DNA from: Bacteroidaceae bacterium
Lineage (GTDB): Bacteria; Bacteroidota; Bacteroidia; Bacteroidales; Bacteroidaceae
Assembly (NCBI GenBank): GCA_900752815.1
Contig: CAADWS010000004.1
Location: 48,342 to 112,341 of the forward strand
Direction: 5' to 3'
Length of the DNA: 64,000 nt
The position numbers were made by a program, and so were the translations under genes. Below, piece by piece: positions 44,570 through 54,198 of this stretch. The stretch's first letter is position 1. Each line of letters begins with the position of its first letter. Below the pieces are notes generated by a model. It searched no databases. It had not been told where the DNA came from and saw only the letters and a program-made list of their open reading frames with translations.

Positions 44570-45459
44570 GCCGGACGATTAAGGAGATATACAATGAAGC
44601 CGTGCAGGAACGCAACCGGCGGCTGGAACTGACGGAGTTCGCCAGCGACTCGAAGCTGTCTGTCATGAACGGTATCCTATGGACCGTAGCCGCTGTCATC
44701 TACAGTTTCGAGACGCTGCTTGATGTCTTCGCGGTGGATATCTCGGAAGCCATCAACAACCGGATCAACGGCACGCCGGACTACTACGCCAATGCGCTGC
44801 TGCAATACCAGCAGGGCGACGAGCTGACCGTCCGCGAGGACGGACTGGCTTTCGGGTATGCCCAGGTCGATGAGACCAAACGCATCATTACGCAGGTCTC
44901 CTATGTGGAGAGCACGGACGACAGCAACCTCGACAGCAAGCTGGTACTGAAAATCGCTACCGGCACGAAAGGACATCTGGAAGCTATTCCCGCCGAGGAG
45001 CTGGTGCCCATCAATGCCTATATCGGCAAGCTGAAATTCGCCGGCACACGCATCGAGGTCATCTCGACCAAAGGCGACGTGCTGGTGCCGCGTCTTACGG
45101 TCTTCTACGATGGTGCCGTTCCCGAGGCGGAGATGTACGACAGCATCGAGACCCGTATCCGGGACTACATTATGGGCATCGACTTCGACGCTGCGGTCTA
45201 TGTCTCCCGCCTGACGGATGCCATACGCCGTGCCGAACACGTTACAGACGTCTATATCGACGAGACGGCAATCCCCGAGCAGGGCGTGTTTATTGCTTGC
45301 CACGATACGGACGGGCAAATCCAGCCCCTGCAACGTGTCGGCCGCATGACATACACCGCCTCGGGCTACCTGAAAGAGTCCTCGCGCAAGGACGAGGAGT
45401 CGGAACTGCCGACCTTCCGGGAAGCCATCACGCTCAAAGTCGAAAACCATGAGATATAA
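44566..45459 (+). CDS. Baseplate wedge protein (gpJ-like)
   Basis: 297 residues from ATG 44566 (MSRTIKEIYNEAVQERNRRL), overlapping the previous stop; an in-frame codon 39 bases upstream is rejected. The N-terminal half is helical with a conserved WTVAAVIYSFETLLDVF region, then beta-strands (VLVPRLTVFYDGAVPEAEMY) as in gpJ/gp6-type wedge proteins that form the outer ring of the baseplate. Annotation rests on position between the LysM-like gene and the gpI/gp53-like gene plus the general fold; no strong motif. Overlaps the next gene by 11 bases. Confidence 0.55.
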   Translation: MSRTIKEIYNEAVQERNRRLELTEFASDSKLSVMNGILWTVAAVIYSFETLLDVFAVDISEAINNRINGTPDYYANALLQYQQGDELTVREDGLAFGYAQVDETKRIITQVSYVESTDDSNLDSKLVLKIATGTKGHLEAIPAEELVPINAYIGKLKFAGTRIEVISTKGDVLVPRLTVFYDGAVPEAEMYDSIETRIRDYIMGIDFDAAVYVSRLTDAIRRAEHVTDVYIDETAIPEQGVFIACHDTDGQIQPLQRVGRMTYTASGYLKESSRKDEESELPTFREAITLKVENHEI

Positions 45460-46015
45460 GCTGCCCATAGACCGTTCGGTGAACCGGCTCGTGCCGCACT
45501 ACCTGTCGGGACGGCGGTTCATCCTCTTCGTGCAGAGCTGCCTCTATCCCTTGCAAAGCCTGAACGAACGGTTCCGTACGTTTGCACGGGAACGGCATAT
45601 CGAGGCGCGCATGACCTCACAGGTCATCTATTTCGAGTGGTTCCTGAACTACCGGTTCGGTAAATACATCAAGGACGGCAAGGACCGCATCTTCATCAAG
45701 GACAGCACGAGTGTCGGTGTGGACCTGTACCACGAAGGGGCGGAATACCAGCGTCCTTTCACCGTATGGTACAACGGGGAACAGGTTACAACGGACAATG
45801 AGGCGGAACGCCCCCGTCCGTTCTACCTGCTGGCGGAAGAGAAGCTGATCAACAAGGTCAGCTTCATGGTCTGCGTCCCGCCCGTCACCATACCTCCGCG
45901 GGAACTGGTCTATATGCTTTCCTATGTGGTGAACACCTATAAGACAGCAGGCAAGACCTACCTGATCAAGATCGACGAAGACGAATACACCCCCAATAAG
46001 AATACAGGACAATGA
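45449..46015 (+). CDS. Baseplate-associated protein, gpI/gp53-like position
   Basis: 188 residues, basic, starting MRYKLPIDRSVNRLVPHYLS. It has a helical N-terminal part (FRTFARERHIEARMTSQVIY) and a beta-rich rest, then a C-terminal KIDEDEYTPNKNTG. In myoviruses the gene after gpJ encodes gpI/gp53, which links wedge to fibre; this fits size and order, but I do not see a diagnostic motif. Its stop overlaps the ATG of the long fibre gene that follows. Confidence 0.5.
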   Translation: MRYKLPIDRSVNRLVPHYLSGRRFILFVQSCLYPLQSLNERFRTFARERHIEARMTSQVIYFEWFLNYRFGKYIKDGKDRIFIKDSTSVGVDLYHEGAEYQRPFTVWYNGEQVTTDNEAERPRPFYLLAEEKLINKVSFMVCVPPVTIPPRELVYMLSYVVNTYKTAGKTYLIKIDEDEYTPNKNTGQ

Positions 46016-48594
46016 AAGAATATATTGCGGAAACCGGCGGACGGTATACCTACTCGGACGATATCCTGAACTTGCAGGAACTGGCTCTCAGCATGAGTGC
46101 CGTTTTTGACGGCTGCTCGGACTTCATCATCTCCGGATGCGAGATCGAGGGTCCCCGCGTCTCCCCGGGTTATGTCTGGCTCGGCGGAAAGGTACGCCGT
46201 TTCGACGGCTGCGCCGATGCTGTCTATCCCTATTATATATACGAAATCAACCGGCATGAATCGGTGGTCTACGCCAATGAGGTCAACAAGCGCGGGCGTA
46301 CCTGTTATCTCTGTGCCGGAGCCAAGGCTGTCCCGGATACGGTCGATCCGGTTACTGACAAACTGCCGGCGGCCATCGAGGTGACGGAGAGCTATGCACC
46401 CCGGTTCATCGACAAGTTCTTCGGCCGCTATGCTGTCCTGCTCGATACACCTTTTGCCCGGCAGACCGTCAAGAAGGATCTGGTGCTGGCCGGAACGTTC
46501 ACCGGGCAGAAAGAAATCAGCTCCAAGACCGCCGTCTCCGTCAGCGGCGGGAACGGCTACATGCTCAAAGGCATCGTCAAGGCGGACGGCCATGCCGCCA
46601 TCGGTGCCTACCTGCACGGTCTGCTTGTCAACGAGATTGTCATCCGGACGGACGGCACGTTCAGTTTCATGAAACAAGGCAAGGAACTGGCCAGGGTTAC
46701 GGAAGACGGCATATCCTGCGGTACTTCGCTGAATGAAAACGCCCGGATCGGGGCTGTCCGCATCAAGGGATACGACATCTATAACACCTCGGATGTGACG
46801 GATGAGGGTTGTATCCGTATCAATTACCACGGCACGGAGGGCGGCGGAACAAAATACCGTGACTTTGCCGTGCATGACGGAAAAGCCTGCACCACACCTG
46901 TTTTGAAAGTCATCGGGCGTACCGCCACCCTGCAGGTCGGCGGACTGCTCTCCCTGCAAAGCACCGGACGGGGTATCGATATTCAGAATACCGCCTATAC
47001 GAAAGACAATGCCAGGCTGACAAACCTGATTACCTGGCGCGACAGTGCCGCCGCGCTGCTCGCCACCGTCGGCTTCGACACCGCTGACAGTTTCCGTTTT
47101 GCGCTGAGGAACGCTCTGGGCGACATCGTGCTTGCCCCTTTGGGAGCGGTGGATGTGCTCGGTACGCTTAAAATCAACGGAAAATCCGTGTCCGACACCT
47201 ATGTGACCGTCAGGGCCTTTACGGAGGCGATGGGAAAGAAAGTGGATGTGGTAGAAGGCAAACAGCTCTCTACCGAAGACTTCACGACCGAATACAGGAA
47301 GAAACTGGCGGCTATCACTACCGGAGAACTGACGGAGGGCGGCGAAGGTTATGTCACATCGGGAACCGTCGCGGCGGCTTTGAAAATGAAACTCTCCGCC
47401 GACGGGAACCTTTCCGATGTCATGGACAAGGCTGCCGCCCGGAAGAATATCGATGTCTATTCCAAAGCGGAAGCCGGGGAGGTATTTCTGGAAATCTCCG
47501 AAGGATTGAAGGAGCTGGTGCGCCTGACGGCGGACGAGATCAGCGGGCTGACGGCAGAGGAAGCCGCCGAACTGAAAGCAAAGCGGCAGGCGGCCGTCAG
47601 GGATACCCTCGATGCCGAAAAGAAAGGTACCGGGGAGCTGAAACTGGCCAAGACCTCGAACCTGTCCGACCTTCCGGACAAGGGCAAGGCACGCAAGAAC
47701 CTCGAAGTCTATTCCACGGCCGAGATAGACCGGATGATGGACGGCAAGCTCGGGACTGACTCCGCTTACGAGGGCATTGTCTTCACACCCGAACTCAGGG
47801 ACAAACTGCTGGAAATCAAGACCGGTTCGTTCGCCTACATAGATGAAGGCGGCATTTCGCACGCGCAGGTCGAGGGATACGTGATGACCTCGCAGGTTGT
47901 CAGGGAACTCAAGAAAAAGGCGGAGCGGCTGATGGGCGGCTACAACGCTTCCGAAAAGGATACCATCGCCACCAACCTGAACCTGTATACCAAGGCCGGG
48001 GCGGACGCCCGCTTCGCCGCGCTTGAAAACCTGTTCCAGGATTACATCGACTTTTTGACCGGGCAAGGAAAATCCCCCATGGAAGCCCGGCAGCTCCTGC
48101 GGAACAAGTTGGACGTGCTGTCCAAAGACGAAATCGTCAAGGACTACCTGCGCAAGGACGGCAAACTTTCCGACCTGTCCTTGCCGACAGCGGAGGCGAA
48201 ACGGCAGGCCTGCCGCGCTATCGGAGCCGCCTATGCGGAAGAATACCAGCCCCTGCTGGCGGATACGGGATGGATGCACATGGAGAACAGCGGCTCGGGA
48301 ACAGATACCCAGGGGCTGTTTATCCGCCAGATCGGGAATATCGTGTCCATACAGGGGTATATCAATACCGCACGCAGGGACGGCAGCAACTGGGGCGGCA
48401 TCGTTGCCGTCATCCCGAACAAGATACAGCCCCCGAGATACAGCGTGCGCTGCAGCGCCGCTGACTGGAACGATGACCACAAGTACAACCGGGGCTCCTC
48501 GTTCACCATCTACGGCGGTTCGCGCAGGATACAGCTTTACGAGCGCGGTATGTACAATGTCAATGTAGAACTCAACTTCACCTATTTTGTATAG
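46012..48594 (+). CDS. Second tail fibre protein
   Basis: 860 residues. The N-terminal ~120 residues form an attachment domain (FIISGCEIEGPRVSPGYVWL, a pattern of baseplate-attached fibre N-domains). A beta-solenoid shaft follows, and a helical region with repeated units NIDVYSKAEAGEVFLEI, NLEVYSTAEIDRMMDGKLG, NLNLYTKAGADARFAAL, spaced about 75-110 residues, typical of fibre shafts with 'Y..ae...' repeats. The C-terminal ~100 residues (GLFIRQIGNIVSIQGYINT ... FTIYGGSRRIQLYERGMYN) look like a receptor-binding head. The N-terminus resembles an attachment to the gpI-like gene product. Starts at ATG overlapping the previous stop. Confidence 0.65.
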   Translation: MKEYIAETGGRYTYSDDILNLQELALSMSAVFDGCSDFIISGCEIEGPRVSPGYVWLGGKVRRFDGCADAVYPYYIYEINRHESVVYANEVNKRGRTCYLCAGAKAVPDTVDPVTDKLPAAIEVTESYAPRFIDKFFGRYAVLLDTPFARQTVKKDLVLAGTFTGQKEISSKTAVSVSGGNGYMLKGIVKADGHAAIGAYLHGLLVNEIVIRTDGTFSFMKQGKELARVTEDGISCGTSLNENARIGAVRIKGYDIYNTSDVTDEGCIRINYHGTEGGGTKYRDFAVHDGKACTTPVLKVIGRTATLQVGGLLSLQSTGRGIDIQNTAYTKDNARLTNLITWRDSAAALLATVGFDTADSFRFALRNALGDIVLAPLGAVDVLGTLKINGKSVSDTYVTVRAFTEAMGKKVDVVEGKQLSTEDFTTEYRKKLAAITTGELTEGGEGYVTSGTVAAALKMKLSADGNLSDVMDKAAARKNIDVYSKAEAGEVFLEISEGLKELVRLTADEISGLTAEEAAELKAKRQAAVRDTLDAEKKGTGELKLAKTSNLSDLPDKGKARKNLEVYSTAEIDRMMDGKLGTDSAYEGIVFTPELRDKLLEIKTGSFAYIDEGGISHAQVEGYVMTSQVVRELKKKAERLMGGYNASEKDTIATNLNLYTKAGADARFAALENLFQDYIDFLTGQGKSPMEARQLLRNKLDVLSKDEIVKDYLRKDGKLSDLSLPTAEAKRQACRAIGAAYAEEYQPLLADTGWMHMENSGSGTDTQGLFIRQIGNIVSIQGYINTARRDGSNWGGIVAVIPNKIQPPRYSVRCSAADWNDDHKYNRGSSFTIYGGSRRIQLYERGMYNVNVELNFTYFV

Positions 48595-48596
48595 TC

Positions 48597-48809
48597 ATGA
48601 AACATAAACTCAATGTAAACGGCGATATTGAAAGCCGCCGGAGGATTGCGGAGCGCAGGAACGTTCCCGTCCGTGAAACCGTACAGCAAACCATTCAACC
48701 GCAACATCATGAAACAGAAGAAAATCAGGCGGCAGCCGCAGAAGAAACCGTCTCCCCGGCAGCAGAAGCCCCGAAAGCGAGAAGACGGAAGACCGCAGGG
48801 GACGCTTAA
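48597..48809 (+). CDS. Small phage protein overlapping the next gene
   Basis: 70 residues (MKHKLNVNGDIESRRRIAER start), highly charged, probably disordered (EENQAAAAEETVSPAAEAPK). It starts 2 bases after the fibre stop. The following gene begins inside it in another frame at 48709, so the last 100 bases are read in two frames if both are real. Coupling to the fibre operon supports it; no family recognised. Confidence 0.4.
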   Translation: MKHKLNVNGDIESRRRIAERRNVPVRETVQQTIQPQHHETEENQAAAAEETVSPAAEAPKARRRKTAGDA

Positions 48810-49203
48810 GCGCTTTCCTTTCGACGAGACACGGATAGGCTTCATGCTCCGGTATGAGATGCCGGTAGTCTATCATCTGCTCCGCAGGTTATGCGCCACG
48901 CAGCAGCCCTTCGAGCCGGACTGGCAGGTCATACGGTCGGTGGCGGAGGCATCGAAAGACCCTTCCTGCGGCAAGGCGAAGTTCCGCCGCTACCTGGACG
49001 AGTACCGCCGGGACGGGGTCTATTGCCGGCGCGGGAAACGGCTCACGCCGGAGCGCAAAGCCTACTATGAAGGCATATGCCGCCGCAAGAGAGAAGAGTA
49101 TATCCGCCGGAACCGCAGGAGGCTGCTTGCCGAAGCGCGGAACGCGCCGGGCGGCGACAGACTGCTCGGAGAGATTAAAAGCATTCTTAAAATGAAACGG
49201 TAA
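48709..49203 (+). CDS. Basic phage protein of unknown function
   Basis: 164 residues from ATG 48709 (MKQKKIRRQPQKKPSPRQQK); the frame is open upstream to 48628, but that part overlaps the small gene before it. The N-terminal ~35 residues are very basic (Lys/Arg/Pro/Gln). The rest is helix-rich with VIRSVAEASKDPSCGKAKFR, and a final ILKMKR. The basic character suggests DNA or RNA binding; I do not recognise a family. Last gene before a 280-base gap that separates tail genes from replication genes. Confidence 0.5.
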   Translation: MKQKKIRRQPQKKPSPRQQKPRKREDGRPQGTLKRFPFDETRIGFMLRYEMPVVYHLLRRLCATQQPFEPDWQVIRSVAEASKDPSCGKAKFRRYLDEYRRDGVYCRRGKRLTPERKAYYEGICRRKREEYIRRNRRRLLAEARNAPGGDRLLGEIKSILKMKR

Positions 49204-49484
49204 TGCGCTGAAGGACAATGCCGGTGAGAAACATTCATGTACATGTATGGCTGTTCCGGGTAATTTGCCTAATTTTGTATTCCACGGTCGCTGCAAGACC
49301 TTTCCATATTGTCAAATGAGTATCCTCTTTCGGGATACGGTCAGCGAGACATCCTCTCCCAATTTTATCAGTTGAACGCGGACGGTGCAACCGAACCCGT
49401 CCGTCCTGTTACCAGTTTCTTTGCGATGCGGGTATACCGTGTCGCATTCTTCGGGCATTTTTAAATCCATAAAACAAAGCGTTT
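49204..49484 (+). promoter_or_regulatory. Intergenic region likely to hold the promoter of the replication genes
   Basis: 281 bases with no credible coding frame. A TAATTTTG at 49270-49277 matches the Bacteroidetes -7 box TAnnTTTG on the + strand, about 200 bases before the first replication gene; no convincing -33 box stands 19-21 bases upstream, so a phage-specific or activator-dependent promoter is possible. Confidence 0.3.
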
Positions 49485-50744
49485 ATGCAAGAAGAAGAAA
49501 AGAACAACGGCATGGAAGGCATGTCTGTCGAGGAAATGTTCCTCGGCGTTCAGGAATCTTATCAGGAGGCACAGTTGCGTGCCCAGGAGGAGAACAGGGC
49601 GTTCGCCCGTACGGAGTTCTTCCGCATGGACAAGTTCGGGACTTACCGTCTCCGTATCCTGCCCATCGCTCCCAATCCGGACGGCTCGCCGACACGTCCG
49701 GGCTATGAGTATCCCGTCCACCAGCTGCTTCTGGAGCTGGAGAAACCCGCTACGGGGAACAAGCCCCAAAAGATGTATGTCACTGTCACCCGCGCTACCG
49801 ATGCCGGATATAGCGTTGATCCCATCGAGACTTACCGCCGCATGGCCGTCGAAGCCGCAAAAGAGGACGGGGACGACAAACTGGCGGAAAAGATTGCCGG
49901 GGGCTCGTTCGGAGGCGGTCTGAAATACAGTTACGGCCACTGTCTCTATGTATTCGACCTGGGTGAACGAGCCAAAGGCGTGCAGATGATGACCCTTTCC
50001 CATGCCCAGTTCAAGGATCTGGATGAGAGGAAGTTCAAGCTGTGGAGCAAGAAACTGGCCAAGAATCCGTCTTACCCGTGCCCGATTTCCTCGGTGTATG
50101 ACGCCTATCCGGTGGAGATTGAAAAGCGCAAGAACGGAGCCAAGACCGAGTATGTCATTTCCATTGACAACGAATCGGAACCGGTACCGTTGACCAAGGA
50201 GGAGCTGACCGCCCTGATGGGTGCGCCGCGTATCCCGGAAATCATCTACCGCTACACCCGTTATCATCTGGGAGCCACCGTCGAGTTCCTCAAACAGTGC
50301 GACGGTATCTACGGCATGTCGCTCATGGAGACGGATGAAATGAAGACGGTCATCGACACGCTGGACGGTGAACTGCCCAAGGAGGATATATCCGCGTTCT
50401 CGTTCGACCGCCGTACGAAAGATAACAGAGAAAACGGGCGTGAAGGCGGAGGCATCTCGCTGGACGACCTTTTCGAACGTTATGACGAGCTTCAGCGGCA
50501 GGAACTCGGTGAGAAGACCGAGGAAGGCCAGGAGCTGCGTGCGATGATCCGCGGCTACATCGAGCAGGAAGGGCTCTCCGTGCGTGTCACACGCTCCACG
50601 AGCAACCGGGAACTACTCGACCTGATCGAAAGCGAGATGGAGGGTCCGAAGCCCAGTGACGAACCGGAGGATGTCCCCGGGGAGGAAGAAGAGCAGCCGG
50701 AGGAAACGGAAGAGCGGGCCGGGCGTCCCCGCCACCGCAGATAA
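49485..50744 (+). CDS. Putative single-stranded DNA-binding protein (gp32-like)
   Basis: 419 residues. An N-terminal acidic helix is followed by FFRMDKFGTYRLRILPIAPN, the 'f.....G....RiLP' start of gp32-like OB folds, then a central domain containing YSYGHCLYVFDLGERAKGVQ, HAQFKDLDE and PSYPCPISSVYDAYPVEIEK, and a strongly acidic C-terminal tail (EEEEQPEETEERAG) as required of SSB proteins for partner recruitment. Position right before the SbcCD-like pair and resolvase supports a replication/recombination role. gp32 zinc ligands are not obvious. Function is a moderate-confidence inference. Confidence 0.55.
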   Translation: MQEEEKNNGMEGMSVEEMFLGVQESYQEAQLRAQEENRAFARTEFFRMDKFGTYRLRILPIAPNPDGSPTRPGYEYPVHQLLLELEKPATGNKPQKMYVTVTRATDAGYSVDPIETYRRMAVEAAKEDGDDKLAEKIAGGSFGGGLKYSYGHCLYVFDLGERAKGVQMMTLSHAQFKDLDERKFKLWSKKLAKNPSYPCPISSVYDAYPVEIEKRKNGAKTEYVISIDNESEPVPLTKEELTALMGAPRIPEIIYRYTRYHLGATVEFLKQCDGIYGMSLMETDEMKTVIDTLDGELPKEDISAFSFDRRTKDNRENGREGGGISLDDLFERYDELQRQELGEKTEEGQELRAMIRGYIEQEGLSVRVTRSTSNRELLDLIESEMEGPKPSDEPEDVPGEEEEQPEETEERAGRPRHRR

Positions 50745-50818
50745 GCCTTTCACAAGTTCTTGAATTCTAATCCGACGGGAGGCATCCGGGCCTCCCGTCC
50801 TAATCACAATCACTTAGT

Positions 50819-51886
50819 ATGAAAGAGAACAAACCCTGCCTTTTGTTATTGAATGACATCCACATCTCGAAAGACAACATCCCTGCATTCCAGGCCAACT
50901 GGCAGGAGGCCATGGGAATTTGCAGGGAACGGGATATCCGGGAAGTGGTTGTCGGAGGAGACCTGTTCTTTTCCCGTGCCGCCCAGACACTCGATGTCCT
51001 GCTGGCCGTCAGGGATATGCTTGTATCCGCCGCGGACCATGACATTCATGTCACGCTGGCGGAAGGGAACCACGACAAGGTGAACCAGGAATCCCTGCGC
51101 GGATATTGTCATGTCTTCGACCGGCATCCGAATGTGACTGTCGTGGATGAGTACCTGACCCTGTGCCGCCCGGAATGGAAGTTCGCGCTCCATGTAATGA
51201 GCTATTTTCCGGAAGACGGCTCTTTTGCCGAAAGGCTCGGACGATTGGCTGCGGAAGCGCTTTCCGGAGAACCGGAGCACTTCCTCTACATCCATGAGGG
51301 TATCAACGGGGCATTGGCACAGCCTTCGGAAAAGGAACTGCCTGCCAGGATATTCTCTCCTTTCGACAAGGTCTTTGTCGGCCATTACCACAACCGTACC
51401 GTCATTCCGGGGACGGGAATCGAATATATCGGTTCCTCGCGCCAGCATAACTTCGGGGAGGACGAGGAGAAAGGATACACGGTGCTGTATACGGACGGCA
51501 CGTACGAGTTTGTCAAGAACCGCGTGAACATGCGGTACCGTGTCATGGATATGCCGGCGGAACGTGCCGGGTTGCACCTGATGGACGAGCTGCGTGAAAT
51601 GGAGGCCGATGGTCGCTACAAGGTCAAGGTGCGTGTCCATGCACCTGCCGCCGCGATGAAATCGGTGGACAAAGCCGCCTTGCTGGAAGCCGGAGCGGCG
51701 AAGGTAGAACTGGTTGCCGATGACGAGCAGCTGCCGGAGGCGGTATCCTCTTCGCTCTTCGAGAAATTCGACAGCCGCCGCATCCGGGAAACCTACGAGG
51801 ACTTCTGCCGGGAGAAACAGATCGAGGATGTGTCGATGGGATTGGAGTATTTATCTAGAATAGAAAACAGATCATGTGGAAATTAA
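50819..51886 (+). CDS. Recombination exonuclease subunit (SbcD / T4 gp47-like)
   Basis: 355 residues of the Mre11/SbcD calcineurin-like phosphatase fold: LLNDIHISKDN (DxH), VVGGDLFF, EGNHDKVN, LYIHEGIN and VGHYHNRT (GHxH), in the order and spacing of the family. C-terminal ~120 residues form the capping domain. With the next gene (overlap 13 bases) it makes an SbcCD/Rad50-Mre11-like nuclease that processes DNA ends for recombination-dependent replication, as gp46/gp47 do in T4. No signs of decay. Confidence 0.85.
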   Translation: MKENKPCLLLLNDIHISKDNIPAFQANWQEAMGICRERDIREVVVGGDLFFSRAAQTLDVLLAVRDMLVSAADHDIHVTLAEGNHDKVNQESLRGYCHVFDRHPNVTVVDEYLTLCRPEWKFALHVMSYFPEDGSFAERLGRLAAEALSGEPEHFLYIHEGINGALAQPSEKELPARIFSPFDKVFVGHYHNRTVIPGTGIEYIGSSRQHNFGEDEEKGYTVLYTDGTYEFVKNRVNMRYRVMDMPAERAGLHLMDELREMEADGRYKVKVRVHAPAAAMKSVDKAALLEAGAAKVELVADDEQLPEAVSSSLFEKFDSRRIRETYEDFCREKQIEDVSMGLEYLSRIENRSCGN

Positions 51887-54198
51887 AGACGATAGAAGCC
51901 GAAAATCTCTGCGCCTTCCGTTCGCTGTCCTACATGCTGCGGCAAGGCGTGACGACATTGATTTTCGGCGATAACCGGGACAATGAGTCCCAGCAGTCGA
52001 ACGGGGCCGGCAAGTCTGCCCTGTTGGAATGCATTGCCGTGGGTATCACGGGCAGCCCGCTTAGAAAGATACGCTCGGAGGAGATTATCAACGATGCAGC
52101 GGAAGAATGCCGTATCGCTTTGCGTTTCATCAACGATTCCGCCGCCGAGGAACTGCTCGTCAACCGCCGTATCCCGCGCAAGGGGGCTTCCTCTGTCAGC
52201 TGTACGCTTTACCGTGGCGGCAAGCAGGTGGTAACCGATGAAGCGGTACAGCCTTCGGTGGATGCCTATAACCGGTATATTCTTGACAAACTGGGTATCA
52301 CACGCGACGAGCTGCTCAACAATTTCATCCTTTCCAAATACCGGTATGAGGATTTCCTCTCGTCATCGGACAAGGAGAAGAAAGAGGTCATCAACCGCTT
52401 TTCCAACGGTATCCTGGTGGATGAAGCCATCGCCAAAGTGGAGGAAGACATCGTGCCGCTCTCTGAAAAGAAACGGCAGGTGGAACTGGAACTGGCCGGG
52501 TTGGACGGGCGTATCGGGATGTTACAGGAGCAGATACGCAAGGAGGAGGAAGCCGGAGCCGAGCGGGGGCGTACCCGTGTGGAACGTATCATGGGACTGG
52601 AAACGGCCATAGCGGCCAAGAGGGAGCAGATCCGTACCGGGCACGAGAACGTGGACAGGCTTGAGGAACAGCTTGCCGGAGTGCAGCGGGCGGACGAGGC
52701 TTTGCAGGAACTGGAAGCCGGAGATACCGCATTGGAAGCATGTCTGGAAAAGATAGCGGAAATGATGTCCCTCTTTCCCGATGCCCGGCAGACGGACTGG
52801 GACAAGGTCATTGCCGAAAAGAAAGGACGGTTACAGACCGCCACAGAGCGGCTGAAGGATTGCGATGCCGTCTTGAAGCAGGCGGAACAGGAACTGAAAA
52901 ACAGGACTGACGGCTGGGAACAGTTCAAGAAGGAGTATGCCGCATTCTGTGAGGCATACAGGGATCAGTCCGATACGACTGCGGAGAGACTGCGGGAAAT
53001 CGACATCCGTCTGCGCGACCTGTCCGGCAGCATCGAGGAACTGCGTCATAAACGGCGTATCGTTTCTGCCGGTATTGACGGCCTCTCGAACAAACTGGCC
53101 GGCTCCATCACCTGTCCTTTCTGCGGGCATGAGTTTCTGGTGGCAGAACCACAGTTCGACATCGAGGCCGGCATGAAGGAACTGAAGCTCCGTCAACGGC
53201 AGCTCACGGAAATCAACGGCCGTATCGATGAGAAGCAGGAGGAGACGGATGCCGTGGAGTTGCAGCAGAACCGGCTGAACCATGAGCGCCGGATATTGGA
53301 AGGCAGACGCACCGGATGGGAGGAGCAGCTGGCCGGGCACGAACGGGCCATCAGGAATGCCACCCGCCACGTGGAAGAGGTGGAAAGCGGGCATAAACGC
53401 ATCGCTTCCGAAATTACCGCCCTGCAAAGTGAAATCGAAGGTGTCCGCCGCAAGGTATTCGACGAGGTGTTCGGATTCATAGACGAGCGCAATGCCGCAC
53501 TGAACCGCGGCATACGGGTAGGCAAGGAAGATATACAGGCTGCGGCCTGCGCCATCGACACTTTGCAGGCCACGATCCGGGAGCTGGATGAGGCGGCTTC
53601 ACCCGACCTCATACAATCGCTCAAGGACACTCTCCGTGAAACGCGCGGGAAGTCCAACGAGGCGGCAGGGCGCAAGACGGCCGTCGATGCCCGGGTCCGT
53701 GCCCTGGAGATACAGCGGGAACGGTTCGTGCAGTTCAAGACCTATCTGGCCAACACGAAAATCGAGGCGCTCAGCCGTATCACCAACGAGTTCCTGCAAG
53801 ACATCGGCAGCGACATCCGTATCCGCTTCGACGGGTATACCGTCCTCAAGAGTGGTAAGGTAAGGGAGAAAATCTCCATCTCACTGCTGCGCGACGGCAT
53901 GGACTGCGGCTCGTTCGGCAAGTTTTCGGCAGGCGAAGCCGCCCGTGTGAATTTGGCGACCATCCTTGCCATGCAGAAACTCGTGAACAGCAACTGCGAC
54001 GGGGACAAGGGACTGGATCTGCTCGTGCTGGACGAGATACTCGAGGCGGTCGATGAAGCGGGGCTGGCCTCCATGTTCGAGGCGCTGAACTCGCTCGGCG
54101 GTACCGTGCTGGTAGTCTCGCACGGGAATGTGGCTGAAGGCTATCCGCATAAACTGGTAATCGTGAAAGAGAATGGCGAATCGAGACTCGGAGAATAG
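51874..54198 (+). CDS. Recombination ATPase subunit (SbcC / Rad50 / gp46-like)
   Basis: 774 residues. Walker A is QSNGAGKSALLECI (residues ~44-57). Long coiled coils (residues ~190-360 and ~440-620) flank a zinc-hook-like CPFC near residue 414 (ITCPFCGHEFL). The C-terminal part has the ABC signature FGKFSAGEAARVNLA and Walker B LDLLVLDEILEAVDE, then the D-loop. The nuclease subunit gene precedes it by an overlap, the RuvC-like resolvase begins inside its end, as expected for a recombination operon. Confidence 0.88.
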   Translation: MWKLKTIEAENLCAFRSLSYMLRQGVTTLIFGDNRDNESQQSNGAGKSALLECIAVGITGSPLRKIRSEEIINDAAEECRIALRFINDSAAEELLVNRRIPRKGASSVSCTLYRGGKQVVTDEAVQPSVDAYNRYILDKLGITRDELLNNFILSKYRYEDFLSSSDKEKKEVINRFSNGILVDEAIAKVEEDIVPLSEKKRQVELELAGLDGRIGMLQEQIRKEEEAGAERGRTRVERIMGLETAIAAKREQIRTGHENVDRLEEQLAGVQRADEALQELEAGDTALEACLEKIAEMMSLFPDARQTDWDKVIAEKKGRLQTATERLKDCDAVLKQAEQELKNRTDGWEQFKKEYAAFCEAYRDQSDTTAERLREIDIRLRDLSGSIEELRHKRRIVSAGIDGLSNKLAGSITCPFCGHEFLVAEPQFDIEAGMKELKLRQRQLTEINGRIDEKQEETDAVELQQNRLNHERRILEGRRTGWEEQLAGHERAIRNATRHVEEVESGHKRIASEITALQSEIEGVRRKVFDEVFGFIDERNAALNRGIRVGKEDIQAAACAIDTLQATIRELDEAASPDLIQSLKDTLRETRGKSNEAAGRKTAVDARVRALEIQRERFVQFKTYLANTKIEALSRITNEFLQDIGSDIRIRFDGYTVLKSGKVREKISISLLRDGMDCGSFGKFSAGEAARVNLATILAMQKLVNSNCDGDKGLDLLVLDEILEAVDEAGLASMFEALNSLGGTVLVVSHGNVAEGYPHKLVIVKENGESRLGE

